Origin: an uncultured Collinsella sp. | Lineage (GTDB): Bacteria; Actinomycetota; Coriobacteriia; Coriobacteriales; Coriobacteriaceae | Direction: 5' to 3' | DNA: 9,058 nt | Assembly (NCBI GenBank): GCA_937950415.1 | Contig: CALFDL010000088.1 | Location: 1 to 9,058, forward strand | Shown: positions 1 through 5,947 of the stretch, one piece after another | How positions within the stretch are numbered: position 1 is the first letter of the stretch | Layout of the letters: each line of letters starts with the position of its first letter | Translations under genes and position numbers: made by a program | The notes under the pieces: model-generated | Database searches by the model: none | What the model saw: only the letters and a program-made list of their open reading frames with translations | Told to the model about the DNA's origin: nothing

Positions 1-110
1 CTTACCAGCAGTACTCTTCGCAGGCTTCGAGCGCCAGCTCCAAGTGGACCGAGTACGCCAACGGCCTGTACGCCAAAGCCAACATCAGCATCTACGGCCT
101 GTTTGCGTAA
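1..110 (+). CDS. C-terminal end of an unrecognised protein (partial)
   Basis: The window opens inside a reading frame whose first complete codon is at base 3 and which ends at a TAA at 108-110, leaving about 35 residues. The tail is rich in serine, glutamine and alanine and ends in KWTEYANGLYAKANISIYGL-FA. Codons are G/C-rich at third positions, as expected of a real gene in this genome, and a strong rho-independent terminator follows 45 bases after the stop, which supports this being a true gene end. I do not recognise the family and nothing in this short piece indicates a function. It is separated by the terminator from the EIIB fragment that follows, so it need not be related to the sugar locus. 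Confidence 0.6.
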   Translation, partial: YQQYSSQASSASSKWTEYANGLYAKANISIYGLFA

Positions 111-154
111 GGTTCGCCTGAGCTTCCGAGTGCGTAGCCGAAATATCTGAATAA

Positions 155-190
155 GCCCGCTAGAACGGATACCGTTTTAGCGGGCTTTTT
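155..190 (+). terminator. Strong rho-independent terminator
   Basis: A 14-base left arm (155-168, GCCCGCTAGAACGG) pairs with 172-185 across a three-base ATA loop, with a single G-U wobble, and is followed directly by five T at 186-190. It ends the gene that enters from the left edge and isolates the EIIB fragment downstream. Confidence 0.93.
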
Positions 191-254
191 GCGTTGAAGA
201 AGAGATTGGTGAAAAAAGAGGGATTATATTCAGCTTTTCGGACGTTTTATTCAT

Positions 255-593
255 ATGTTCCGCTTCGCCATCACCAAGTTCAACCTCATGACCCCTGGTC
301 GCGAGGATGAGGATGTCGAGGAGACCTCCACTTCCGCCGCTGCTGGCGACGACAAGTTCGCCGCTCTGGCCGCTGCTGTTCTCGCTGCCGTCGGTGGCAA
401 GGAGAACGTCAAGACCGTTGACTGCTGCGCTACTCGCCTGCGCTTCGAGCTCGGCGATTCCGCTCTGGTCGACGAGGCTGCCTGCAAGAAAGCTGGCGCT
501 CTGGGTGTCATGAAGATGGACAAGGGTGCTACCCAGGTCATCATCGGCACGCAGGTCCAGGCTGTTGCCGAGGAGCTCAAGAAGCTTCTCTAA
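255..593 (+). CDS. Orphan PTS EIIB domain, glucose/GlcNAc (NagE/PtsG) family, probably a truncated IICB gene
   Basis: This 112-residue protein is a glucose-superfamily EIIB domain, which takes phosphate from an EIIA onto a cysteine and hands it to sugar bound by EIIC. The signature around CCATRLRF is present, with Cys58 as the expected phosphocysteine and TRLR following. Residues 1-30 are not part of EIIB. FRFAITKFNLMTPGRED is what normally follows the last membrane segment of the EIIC half of NagE-type transporters, leading through an acidic linker into EIIB. The EIIC half is therefore missing. The in-frame region upstream is open only back to a TGA at 210-212 and shows no membrane segment. 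No convincing ribosome binding site precedes ATG 255. Despite this, the coding part is intact and has codons typical of a highly expressed gene. It may be a recent deletion remnant or a stand-alone EIIB working with an EIIC encoded elsewhere. Terminators flank it on both sides. Confidence 0.75.
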   Translation: MFRFAITKFNLMTPGREDEDVEETSTSAAAGDDKFAALAAAVLAAVGGKENVKTVDCCATRLRFELGDSALVDEAACKKAGALGVMKMDKGATQVIIGTQVQAVAEELKKLL

Positions 594-617
594 GCCTCAA
601 AGACGTATCTGTCTTAC

Positions 618-653
618 AAAGGGTCGTCCCGCTCCGCGGGGGCGGCCCTTTTT
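618..653 (+). terminator. Rho-independent terminator after the orphan EIIB
   Basis: The arm AAAGGGTCGTCCC (618-630) pairs with 639-651 (GGGGGCGGCCCTTT region), allowing two G-U pairs, around a short GC-rich loop, and the descending arm runs into a T run at 649-653. It lies 25 bases after the stop codon. Confidence 0.85.
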
Positions 654-763
654 GCTACATCGATACTTGATGCAGCGGTGTGATTGGTATTACAGCGCAC
701 AGGCTATCAACTGGCAAACAATATTGAAATGTGCTGTTTGACCTGCTGTTATTCCATTAAAAC

Positions 764-772
764 TGATATAGT
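764..772 (+). promoter_or_regulatory. Extended -10 promoter for gntR1
   Basis: TG at 764-765, one base, then TATAGT at 767-772 makes an extended -10 element. No good -35 lies at 16-18 bases; a TTGACC at 738-743 is too far upstream, which is tolerable for extended -10 promoters. Transcription would start near 779, just before the palindrome at 783-794 and about 47 bases before the start codon. Confidence 0.45.
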
Positions 773-782
773 ACGTGGTGTC

Positions 783-794
783 TGGTTACAACCA
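783..794 (+). promoter_or_regulatory. Candidate GntR/UTRA operator TGGTT-AC-AACCA
   Basis: A perfect palindrome with 5-base arms and a 2-base centre. It fits the TGGT-N4-ACCA form known for operators of the HutC/UTRA branch of GntR regulators such as NagR and DasR. It sits immediately downstream of the putative start site of gntR1, where a repressor would block its own transcription. A second site of the same design occurs at 2469-2480 before the GH35 gene. Confidence 0.55.
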
Positions 795-825
795 ATTTCG
801 AGTTATTTATCCGGCAGGTATCATA

Positions 826-1557
826 ATGGCAATGGGAGCGCGCAAACAACCTCTGTACGATCAGCTCGTCGATTTGCTGACCGATAAAATCGATCACGAA
901 CTTCGACCCGGCGACTATTTGCCGTCCGAGCGTGACTTGTCGGAGCGCTACAGGCTCTCGCGTACGACGGTTCGCCTTGCCCTGCAGGAGCTTGAGCGCC
1001 TGGGCTTGGTGGTTCGTCAGCGTGGCCGTGGAACCATGATAAGCGACCGCTCTCTGCAGACGGCAAACCTCACGCAAACCTATAGCTTTACCGAGCAGAT
1101 GAAGGCGATCGGTCGTGTGCCCAAGACGACGATTCTTGAGTTTACCGAGGTCGAGGCTGACAAGAATATTGCCGCAGAGATGAACGCGCGTCTGGGCGAG
1201 CGTCTGTACAAGATCAAGCGCCTGCGTATTGCCGATGGTGTGCCGCTGATGATTGAGTGCACGTATTTGCCGAGCCGCAAATTCTTTGCGCTTAAGCGCC
1301 CCATGATCGAGAACAAATCTCTATATGACATGATCGAGCAGGACTATCACGAGAAAGTTCGCCTGGCCGAGGAAGAATTCTACGCGAGTATCGCACGCCA
1401 TTCCGACGCTCGTCTACTCGAGATTGCCGAAGGCGCACCGGTCCTGGATTTGATTCGTACCACATATGACATGAACAACGAGGTTATCGAGTATACGCGT
1501 TCGGTTGCGCGCGCCGACCAGTTTAAGTACAAGGTCTACCACAACCGCGCTGTTTAA
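826..1557 (+). CDS. GntR family transcriptional regulator, HutC/UTRA type (copy 1)
   Basis: This 243-residue regulator has the two-domain layout of the HutC subfamily. The winged helix-turn-helix spans about residues 8-75: PSERDL at 33-38, recognition helix LSRTTVRLALQELE at 44-57 and wing VVRQRGRGT at 62-70. A UTRA ligand-binding domain covers about 88-235 and contains the typical LKRPMIE...SLYDMIE and EGAPVLDLIRTTYD stretches. UTRA domains usually bind small effectors, often sugar phosphates. I place the start at ATG 826 because GGCAGG at 813-818 is a usable ribosome binding site; an upstream GTG/ATG start at 775 would lie on the presumed promoter and operator. The protein is clearly paralogous to the regulator at 8186-8920, more than half identical by eye. 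Its position next to a palindrome and before a sugar locus suggests an autoregulated repressor of the GH35-PTS genes, comparable with the regulators beside bgaC and gnb loci. The ligand is unknown. Confidence 0.93.
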   Translation: MAMGARKQPLYDQLVDLLTDKIDHELRPGDYLPSERDLSERYRLSRTTVRLALQELERLGLVVRQRGRGTMISDRSLQTANLTQTYSFTEQMKAIGRVPKTTILEFTEVEADKNIAAEMNARLGERLYKIKRLRIADGVPLMIECTYLPSRKFFALKRPMIENKSLYDMIEQDYHEKVRLAEEEFYASIARHSDARLLEIAEGAPVLDLIRTTYDMNNEVIEYTRSVARADQFKYKVYHNRAV

Positions 1558-1575
1558 CGGTATTGGGTATAAACG

Positions 1576-1614
1576 GCTTGGCGTGTTTTGCGGCGGGTGC
1601 AAAATGAGCCAAGC
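1576..1614. other. Long imperfect hairpin just after gntR1
   Basis: Two nested perfect stems: GCTTGGC (1576-1582) with GCCAAGC (1608-1614), and TTTTGC (1586-1591) with GCAAAA (1599-1604), separated by a 3x3 internal loop, with a 7-base GGCGGGT apical loop. It begins 18 bases after the gntR1 stop. No T run follows, so it is not a standard intrinsic terminator; it could be a 3' stabilising or pausing structure. Confidence 0.4.
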
Positions 1615-1700
1615 GGTAGAAGGCAACGAACAATCGCTCGAATTAACAATGAGGTGGTTTTTGATTCGCCCTAAAACACACTGCGGGTGCGGGAGCATAG

Positions 1701-1968
1701 ATGAGCACGTACGCAATTTAGGCTGACAAGTTCTTCTTGCCGGCGGGCCCGCAGCTGGGCGGCTATCTCATGGTCGAGGACGGCGTCTTTGGCGCCTGGC
1801 AGGCCGACGAGCCCTCCTGCGAGATCAGGGACTACACGGGGTCGTGGATCGCACCGGGCATGGTCGACACCCACATCCACGGCTTCTACAACCACTCGAC
1901 TACCGATGGCGTCGAGCAGATCAAGGACGCCTGCGCCGCCATCGCCCAGGCCGACGAGGGCCGCGGCG
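1701..1968 (+). pseudogene. nagA: 5' fragment of nagA (N-acetylglucosamine/galactosamine-6-phosphate deacetylase)
   Basis: NagA removes acetate from HexNAc-6-phosphate in the cytoplasm. The frame begins at ATG 1701 after GGGAG at 1691-1695, giving MSTYAI, then a TAG stop at codon 7 (1719-1721, where an AAG lysine codon would fit), then continues open as ADKFFLPAGPQLGGYLMVED. It reaches the amidohydrolase motif GSWIAPGMVDTHIHG, whose HIH (codons 58-60) binds metal in this family. Recognisable NagA sequence ends around codon 89 (AIAQADEGRGA), far short of the roughly 380 residues of a full enzyme. Without a pause the DNA then reads as a mannose-family EIIB gene in another frame, so a deletion has removed most of nagA and the start of the EIIB gene. 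The product cannot be functional. In the Lactobacillus gnb operon a nagA-like gene lies directly before the GH35 gene, which makes this a plausible relic of the same arrangement. Confidence 0.85.
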
Positions 1969-2290
1969 CCAGAAGGCGTGTGGACACGGTTTTTCTCGGT
2001 GCAAAAGGACTATCGACATCATTCATACCGCAACGCCGCGTCAATGGATTCTGATCATGGTGGCCTCAGCCGCCGATGCGCTCGCGCTGGTTGGGGGCGG
2101 CGTGTCGATCGCCAAGGTCAGCATCGGCCATATGCGGGCGGGGGAGGGCAGGCGTCCCGCAACGCCCACGGTCGCCATGGGCGATGCGGACATCGCCGCT
2201 CTCAGAGAGCTGCAAGCGCTTGGTGTGAAAATGGAAGTTCGCAATCTACCCAGTGACGAACCCGACTCCATGAATGCTCTGCTGTATTAA
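1969..2290 (+). pseudogene. 3' fragment of a mannose/GalNAc-type PTS EIIB gene (AgaV-like), frameshifted
   Basis: The first part reads PEGVWTRFFSVQK (1969-2007), corresponding to the middle of AgaV-like EIIB proteins. The next residues, TIDIIHTATPRQWILIMVAS, lie one frame over from 2009, so one extra base, probably a G in the AAAAGG run at 2003-2008, breaks the gene. From there the frame stays open through ALALVGGGVSIAKVSIGHM and VAMGDADIAALRELQALGVK to a TAA at 2288-2290, matching the C-terminal half of the family. The N-terminal part with the phosphorylatable histidine (RIDxRLIHGQ in intact members) is absent, lost at the nagA junction. It is distinct in sequence from the intact EIIB at 4502-4966, so the locus once held, or recombined with, a second PTS of this family. 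Confidence 0.82.
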
Positions 2291-2343
2291 CGAGTCGTCG
2301 AACGCGGCGAGTCGGCCGTAAGAAAGTCAGGTTCGATTCTGGA

Positions 2344-2363
2344 TATTTCCAGTCTTGGAAATA
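2344..2363. repeat. Perfect 8-bp inverted repeat
   Basis: TATTTCCA (2344-2351), a 4-base GTCT loop, then TGGAAATA (2356-2363). As RNA it would form a tight hairpin but no T run follows. It could be a protein-binding site or a leftover of an integration event; its role is unknown. Confidence 0.4.
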
Positions 2364-2468
2364 GGAAGACAACAGATCTCTATTGCTCATGTAGGTGAAT
2401 CCAAAGTAGATAAGCATTTGAAGAAATGCGATTAAACATAACGTAACTAGTATGAAATAGTGGATAGA

Positions 2469-2480
2469 TGGTACATACCA
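2469..2480 (+). promoter_or_regulatory. Candidate GntR/UTRA operator TGGTA-CA-TACCA
   Basis: A perfect palindrome with 5-base arms and a 2-base centre, the same architecture as the site at 783-794 (shared TGGT-N4-ACCA). It lies 29 bases upstream of the TATAAT at 2509-2514, that is, near or just above the -35 region of the likely promoter of the GH35-PTS operon. Confidence 0.55.
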
Positions 2481-2508
2481 CCTTTCAAATATAGAATCGT
2501 TAGGAATC

Positions 2509-2514
2509 TATAAT
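2509..2514 (+). promoter_or_regulatory. Likely -10 element of the GH35-PTS operon
   Basis: TATAAT, an exact consensus -10, in the AT-rich leader 189 bases before the GH35 start. The -35 is poor: TTTCAA at 2483-2488 has a spacing of 20. A weak -35 together with a nearby palindrome suits a regulated promoter. Transcription from here would give a leader of about 180 bases. Confidence 0.4.
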
Positions 2515-2702
2515 TAAACAGTGGTCTAACAGGTAGTTTAATTTTCTTTATTAAAGCCGTTCATCGTCATTTCGCTACCGTTTACGGACCACTTCAGATT
2601 CTGTCTACATAATTGCGTTAATGCGTCCATAATAGGCAAGGCGTTTAGCCGAGGGCCGAGGAACCGGCATCGGCGTCGTAGAGCACGAAGATCGGGAGTA
2701 GC

Positions 2703-4499
2703 ATGCATTCGTTTAAGATCACCAATCAATTCCTACTTGATGATGAGCCGTTCACCATCTTGTCGGGGGCGATTCACTATATGCGTGTTCATCCGAGCGA
2801 CTGGCACCACTCGCTCTATAACCTTAAGGCTCTTGGGTTTAATACGGTCGAAACGTATGTACCGTGGAATCTTCATGAGCCAAAGCCTGGCGTCTTCGAT
2901 TTTTCTGGCTCAATCGATTTGGCGGCATTTCTTGATGAGGCAGCATCGCTCGGTCTGTATGCAATTGTTCGGCCCTCTCCGTTTATTTGTGCAGAATGGG
3001 AATTTGGCGGCATGCCAGCATGGCTGCTGCGCGAACATGATATGAGGCCGCGTAGCAGCGACCCCAAATTTCTTGCTCACGTTGCGCAGTACTACGACCA
3101 TCTCATGCCGATACTCGTCTCGCGTCAGATTGACAAGGGCGGAAACATCATCATGATGCAGGTTGAAAACGAGTATGGATCATATTGCGAGGATAAGGAC
3201 TATCTTCGCGCGATTCGTCGCCTTATGGTCGAGCGTGGGGTTTCCGTGCCCCTTTGTACTTCCGATGGCCCGTGGCGTGGGTGCCTTCGTGCCGGTACGC
3301 TCATTGACGATGATGTGTTGTGCACCGGCAACTTTGGTTCTCATGCAAAGGAGAACTTTGAGGCTCTTTCTGCTTTTCACAAGGAGCATGGAAAACAATG
3401 GCCTCTTATGTGCATGGAGTTGTGGGACGGCTGGTTCAATCGCTATGGGGAGAACGTCATCAGACGCGATCCCGAAGATCTTGCCTCTTGCGTTCGCGAG
3501 GTGCTCGAGCTTGGAGGATCTTTAAACCTCTACATGTTTCATGGAGGCACCAACTTTGGATTTATGAACGGATGTTCTGCACGCCATACGCATGACCTGC
3601 ACCAGGTGACATCATATGACTACGATGCTCCATTGGACGAACAGGGCAACCCGACCGAGAAATACTTCGCAATTCAAAGGACAGTTCACGAGCTGTATCC
3701 CGATATCGCGCAAAGTAAGCCGTTAACAAAAAAGGCGTTTTCCATGCCCGATATTTCGGTGAGTGAGCGCGTAAGTCTCTTTAATGTGCTCGATATTCTT
3801 TCGGAGCCGATTGAAGCCCAATATCCTATGCCCATGGAAGAGATGGGTCAGTCGTATGGATATACGTTATATACCACGACTGTCGAGCGTGACCGTGCAG
3901 ATGAAGAGCGTATTCGGGTTATTGACGCCCGCGACCGCGCTCAGGTGTTTGTGAACGGTGACAAAGTGGCGACGCAGTATCAGGAGCACATCGGGGAAGA
4001 TATTCACTGCGTTCTTCCCTGTGAACACAACCGCCTGGATGTTCTGACCGAGGATATGGGTCGCGTCAATTATGGTCACAAATTGCTCGCTGATACGCAA
4101 CATAAGGGCATTAGGACAGGAGTTTGCGTTGATCTTCACTTTGTTACCGGTTGGGAGATGCGTTGTCTGCCACTCGATAACATCGATAATCTTGATTATT
4201 CCGCCGGCTGGGTAGAGGGGCAACCTTCCTTTTATCGCGCAAAGTTTGATATATCTGAGCCGGCTGATACCTTTATCGACACTACGGGTTTTGGAAAGGG
4301 TGTGGCATTCGTAAACGGAACGAATGTCGGACGTTTTTGGGATAAGGGTCCCATCATGACGCTCTATGTTCCGCACGGTTTATTGCACCCTGGTACCAAT
4401 GAACTCGTTATGTTCGAAACAGAGGGCGTGTATGATGCGAAAATCTCCCTTCGCTCTGAGCCCGTTATCCGTACACTTGAACAAGAAGGAGTTGAGTAG
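2703..4499 (+). CDS. bgaC: Cytoplasmic GH35 beta-galactosidase, BgaC type (Gal-beta-1,3-HexNAc specific)
   Basis: This 598-residue glycoside hydrolase family 35 enzyme is close in length and sequence to pneumococcal BgaC. Family blocks are in order: SGAIHYMRV (21-29), GFNTVETYVPWNLHEP (45-60), VRPSPFICAEWEFGGMPAWL (89-108), the acid/base region MQVENEYG with Glu157, the nucleophile region CMELWDGWF with Glu239, and MFHGGTNFGFMNG (278-290). The rest is the jelly-roll C-terminal part. There is no signal peptide or membrane segment, so it acts in the cytoplasm on imported sugar. BgaC enzymes release galactose from Gal-beta-1,3-GlcNAc or GalNAc, and the Lactobacillus relative GnbG acts on the phosphorylated disaccharide; which applies here cannot be read from sequence. 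ATG 2703 follows GGGAG (2694-2698) at a short 4-base spacing and matches the N-terminus of homologues. The gene starts the operon, and the EIIB ribosome binding site lies inside its last codons. Codon use is more AT-rich than that of the EIIC and EIID genes. Confidence 0.95.
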   Translation: MHSFKITNQFLLDDEPFTILSGAIHYMRVHPSDWHHSLYNLKALGFNTVETYVPWNLHEPKPGVFDFSGSIDLAAFLDEAASLGLYAIVRPSPFICAEWEFGGMPAWLLREHDMRPRSSDPKFLAHVAQYYDHLMPILVSRQIDKGGNIIMMQVENEYGSYCEDKDYLRAIRRLMVERGVSVPLCTSDGPWRGCLRAGTLIDDDVLCTGNFGSHAKENFEALSAFHKEHGKQWPLMCMELWDGWFNRYGENVIRRDPEDLASCVREVLELGGSLNLYMFHGGTNFGFMNGCSARHTHDLHQVTSYDYDAPLDEQGNPTEKYFAIQRTVHELYPDIAQSKPLTKKAFSMPDISVSERVSLFNVLDILSEPIEAQYPMPMEEMGQSYGYTLYTTTVERDRADEERIRVIDARDRAQVFVNGDKVATQYQEHIGEDIHCVLPCEHNRLDVLTEDMGRVNYGHKLLADTQHKGIRTGVCVDLHFVTGWEMRCLPLDNIDNLDYSAGWVEGQPSFYRAKFDISEPADTFIDTTGFGKGVAFVNGTNVGRFWDKGPIMTLYVPHGLLHPGTNELVMFETEGVYDAKISLRSEPVIRTLEQEGVE

Positions 4500-4501
4500 A
4501 A

Positions 4502-4966
4502 ATGATTGTAGGCGCACGAATCGACTTTCGCTTGATTCACGGACAGGTGGCAAACCTCTGGTCTAACGCCCGTCAGGTAAGCCGCTTCATGGTAGTTGAC
4601 GACGAGGTATCGCAAGATGCTACCCAAAAGCAGGTTCTTCGCATGGCTTGCCCGGCAACTGTGAAGCTGTCCGTGCTTCCTGTCGACAAGGCCGCTGCCA
4701 ACATCACTGCTGGCAAATATGATGCGCAACGTCTCTTCATTGTTGCGAAAAAGCCTGAGGTCTACGTTCGACTTTTGGAACAAGGTGTTAAGCTTGAGCA
4801 GCTCATCGTCGGTAATATGACGACAATGGAGCCGGTCAAGAAGCTGAATCGCAACATTAGTTGCGACCAGGGGGACCTTGACGCATTTGCCAAACTCAAG
4901 GCCGATAATCTTCCTATTGTCATTCAGCTGACGCCGCAGGATAACCCAGAGGCTCTCACGCTCTAG
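4502..4966 (+). CDS. PTS EIIB, mannose/fructose/sorbose family
   Basis: This 154-residue cytoplasmic phosphocarrier takes phosphate from EIIA and passes it to sugar during uptake through EIIC/EIID. The family motif is at the N-terminus: RIDFRLIHGQV (6-16) with His13 as the phosphorylation site. VVDDEVSQDATQKQVLRMA (31-49), the ITAGKYDAQRLFIV stretch and VGNMTTMEP follow as usual. It begins two bases after the GH35 stop, and its AAGGAG ribosome binding site (4486-4491) lies inside the GH35 gene, so the two are co-transcribed and probably translationally coupled. In pneumococcal bgaC and Lactobacillus gnb loci the EIIB gene has the same position, which suggests a beta-1,3-linked galactosyl-HexNAc substrate; that specificity is inferred from context only. 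Confidence 0.95.
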   Translation: MIVGARIDFRLIHGQVANLWSNARQVSRFMVVDDEVSQDATQKQVLRMACPATVKLSVLPVDKAAANITAGKYDAQRLFIVAKKPEVYVRLLEQGVKLEQLIVGNMTTMEPVKKLNRNISCDQGDLDAFAKLKADNLPIVIQLTPQDNPEALTL

Positions 4967-4982
4967 TCGAATTAACGCTAGG

Positions 4983-5002
4983 CCGTGAAGGGGGATGCAC
5001 GG
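4983..5002 (+). other. Weak hairpin between EIIB and EIIC
   Basis: CCGTG (4983-4987) pairs with CACGG (4998-5002) around a 10-base loop, followed by TTTATATAA. The stem is short and the T run poor, so at most it attenuates. The 93-base gap is the largest inside the main operon and may separate differently expressed segments. Confidence 0.25.
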
Positions 5003-5059
5003 TTTATATAAGCGTATTGGTATTGTAGAAACTGTTACACCTTAAATAAGGAGTTTACC

Positions 5060-5947
5060 ATGATTGCTTGGTGGCAGATTCTTCTGTTAACCCTGTATGC
5101 GGGTTATCAGATTATGGATGAGCTGAACTGGTACACCTGTGCCGGCTCAGCCGTCTTCTCCGGTATGATTACCGGTTTGATTATGGGTGACCTGCAGACT
5201 GGCCTGTTTATCGGCGGCAGCATGCAGCTCACCGTCCTGGGCGTTGGTACCTTTGGCGGCGCCTCTCGTATCGATGCCAACTCCGGCACTTTGGTCGCCA
5301 CCGCCTTTGCCGTGGGCGCGGGCATGAATCCCGAGACGGCTCTTGCCGCCATCGGCGTGCCTGTCGCTGCCATTCTCGTCTACACCGATATCGCCGGCCG
5401 TTTTGCCAACACGTTCTTCGGTCATGCGTGCGATGCCGATATCGAGAAGATGAACTGGGGCGCCTACAACGTACACTACTTGCTCGGTGCCGTTTCCTGG
5501 ATGTTGTCCCGCATGATTCCGGTCTTCCTGGCTCTCGCATTTGGCCAGGGCTTGGTCGAGGGCATCACCACCGCCCTTAACGGCGATTGGAAGTGGCTGG
5601 GCGACGGTCTGTCCGTTGCCGGCGGTGCCTTGCCCGCCGTTGGCTTTGCCATCCTGCTCCGCTACCTGCCGGTCAAAAAGCATGTTGCCTACCTGCTGCT
5701 CGGCTTTGTAGTCGCCGCCCTGTTTGGTACGGCCTTCACGAGCATCATGAACCTCAACACCAACATCGTCGCTGTGAACGGCGCACTTGGTAAGGGCGCT
5801 GTGGATATGGTCGGTATGTTCAATAACATGTCGATGCTGGCGATCGCTATTATTGGCTTTGCTCTGTCTTTGCTGTACTACAAGAACAACCAGCGTCCCG
5901 TCGCTGCTGCTGGCGCTGCGGAGGGAGACGACGACGATGAGCTCTAA
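5060..5947 (+). CDS. PTS EIIC, mannose/fructose/sorbose family
   Basis: This 295-residue integral membrane protein forms the sugar-translocating part of the transporter together with EIID. It has the family's hydrophobic segments and the conserved block MGDLQTGLFIGGSMQLTVLG (about 42-61), running into GTFGGASRIDANSGTLVA, which lines the substrate path in structures of the family. Further hydrophobic stretches follow to about residue 275. It then ends in an acidic tail, EGDDDDEL. ATG 5060 has an excellent AAGGAG (5048-5053) at 6 bases. The stop overlaps the start of EIID by 11 bases, so the two are coupled. Third positions are strongly G/C, unlike the GH35 gene and the EIIA gene, consistent with high expression or with a different history. 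Confidence 0.95.
   Translation: MIAWWQILLLTLYAGYQIMDELNWYTCAGSAVFSGMITGLIMGDLQTGLFIGGSMQLTVLGVGTFGGASRIDANSGTLVATAFAVGAGMNPETALAAIGVPVAAILVYTDIAGRFANTFFGHACDADIEKMNWGAYNVHYLLGAVSWMLSRMIPVFLALAFGQGLVEGITTALNGDWKWLGDGLSVAGGALPAVGFAILLRYLPVKKHVAYLLLGFVVAALFGTAFTSIMNLNTNIVAVNGALGKGAVDMVGMFNNMSMLAIAIIGFALSLLYYKNNQRPVAAAGAAEGDDDDEL

Larger units (their letters stand above)
2291..2702. other. Gene-free leader region upstream of the GH35 operon
   Basis: No intact gene is visible in these 412 bases. From left to right it holds a T-arm-like GGTTCGATTC at 2330-2339, a perfect inverted repeat at 2344-2363, a very AT-rich part (about 30% G+C at 2401-2520) with the palindrome at 2469-2480, a consensus TATAAT at 2509-2514, and a half-operator-like TGGTCTA at 2522-2528. 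An abrupt GC-rich island (63% at 2641-2700) ends at the GH35 ribosome binding site. In the island an open stretch on the plus strand ends in GTGIGVVEHEDRE and a TAG at 2699-2701; it may be a coding relic, but I could not assign it. Confidence 0.5.

Noticed and set aside
690..740. ACAGCGCACA ... TGTGCTGT as an inverted repeat upstream of gntR1
   Set aside because: The arms need a bulge and are separated by about 30 bases; a match of this quality is expected by chance.
775..825. Start at 775 for gntR1
   Set aside because: It would place the palindrome and promoter region inside the coding sequence and adds residues absent from the paralogue; ATG 826 has its own ribosome binding site.
1977..1995. 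CGTGTGGACACG followed by TTTTT, read as a terminator
   Set aside because: The stem is only 5 bp with a 2-base centre that cannot form a loop, and the bases are explained as codons of the EIIB remnant (GVWTRFF).
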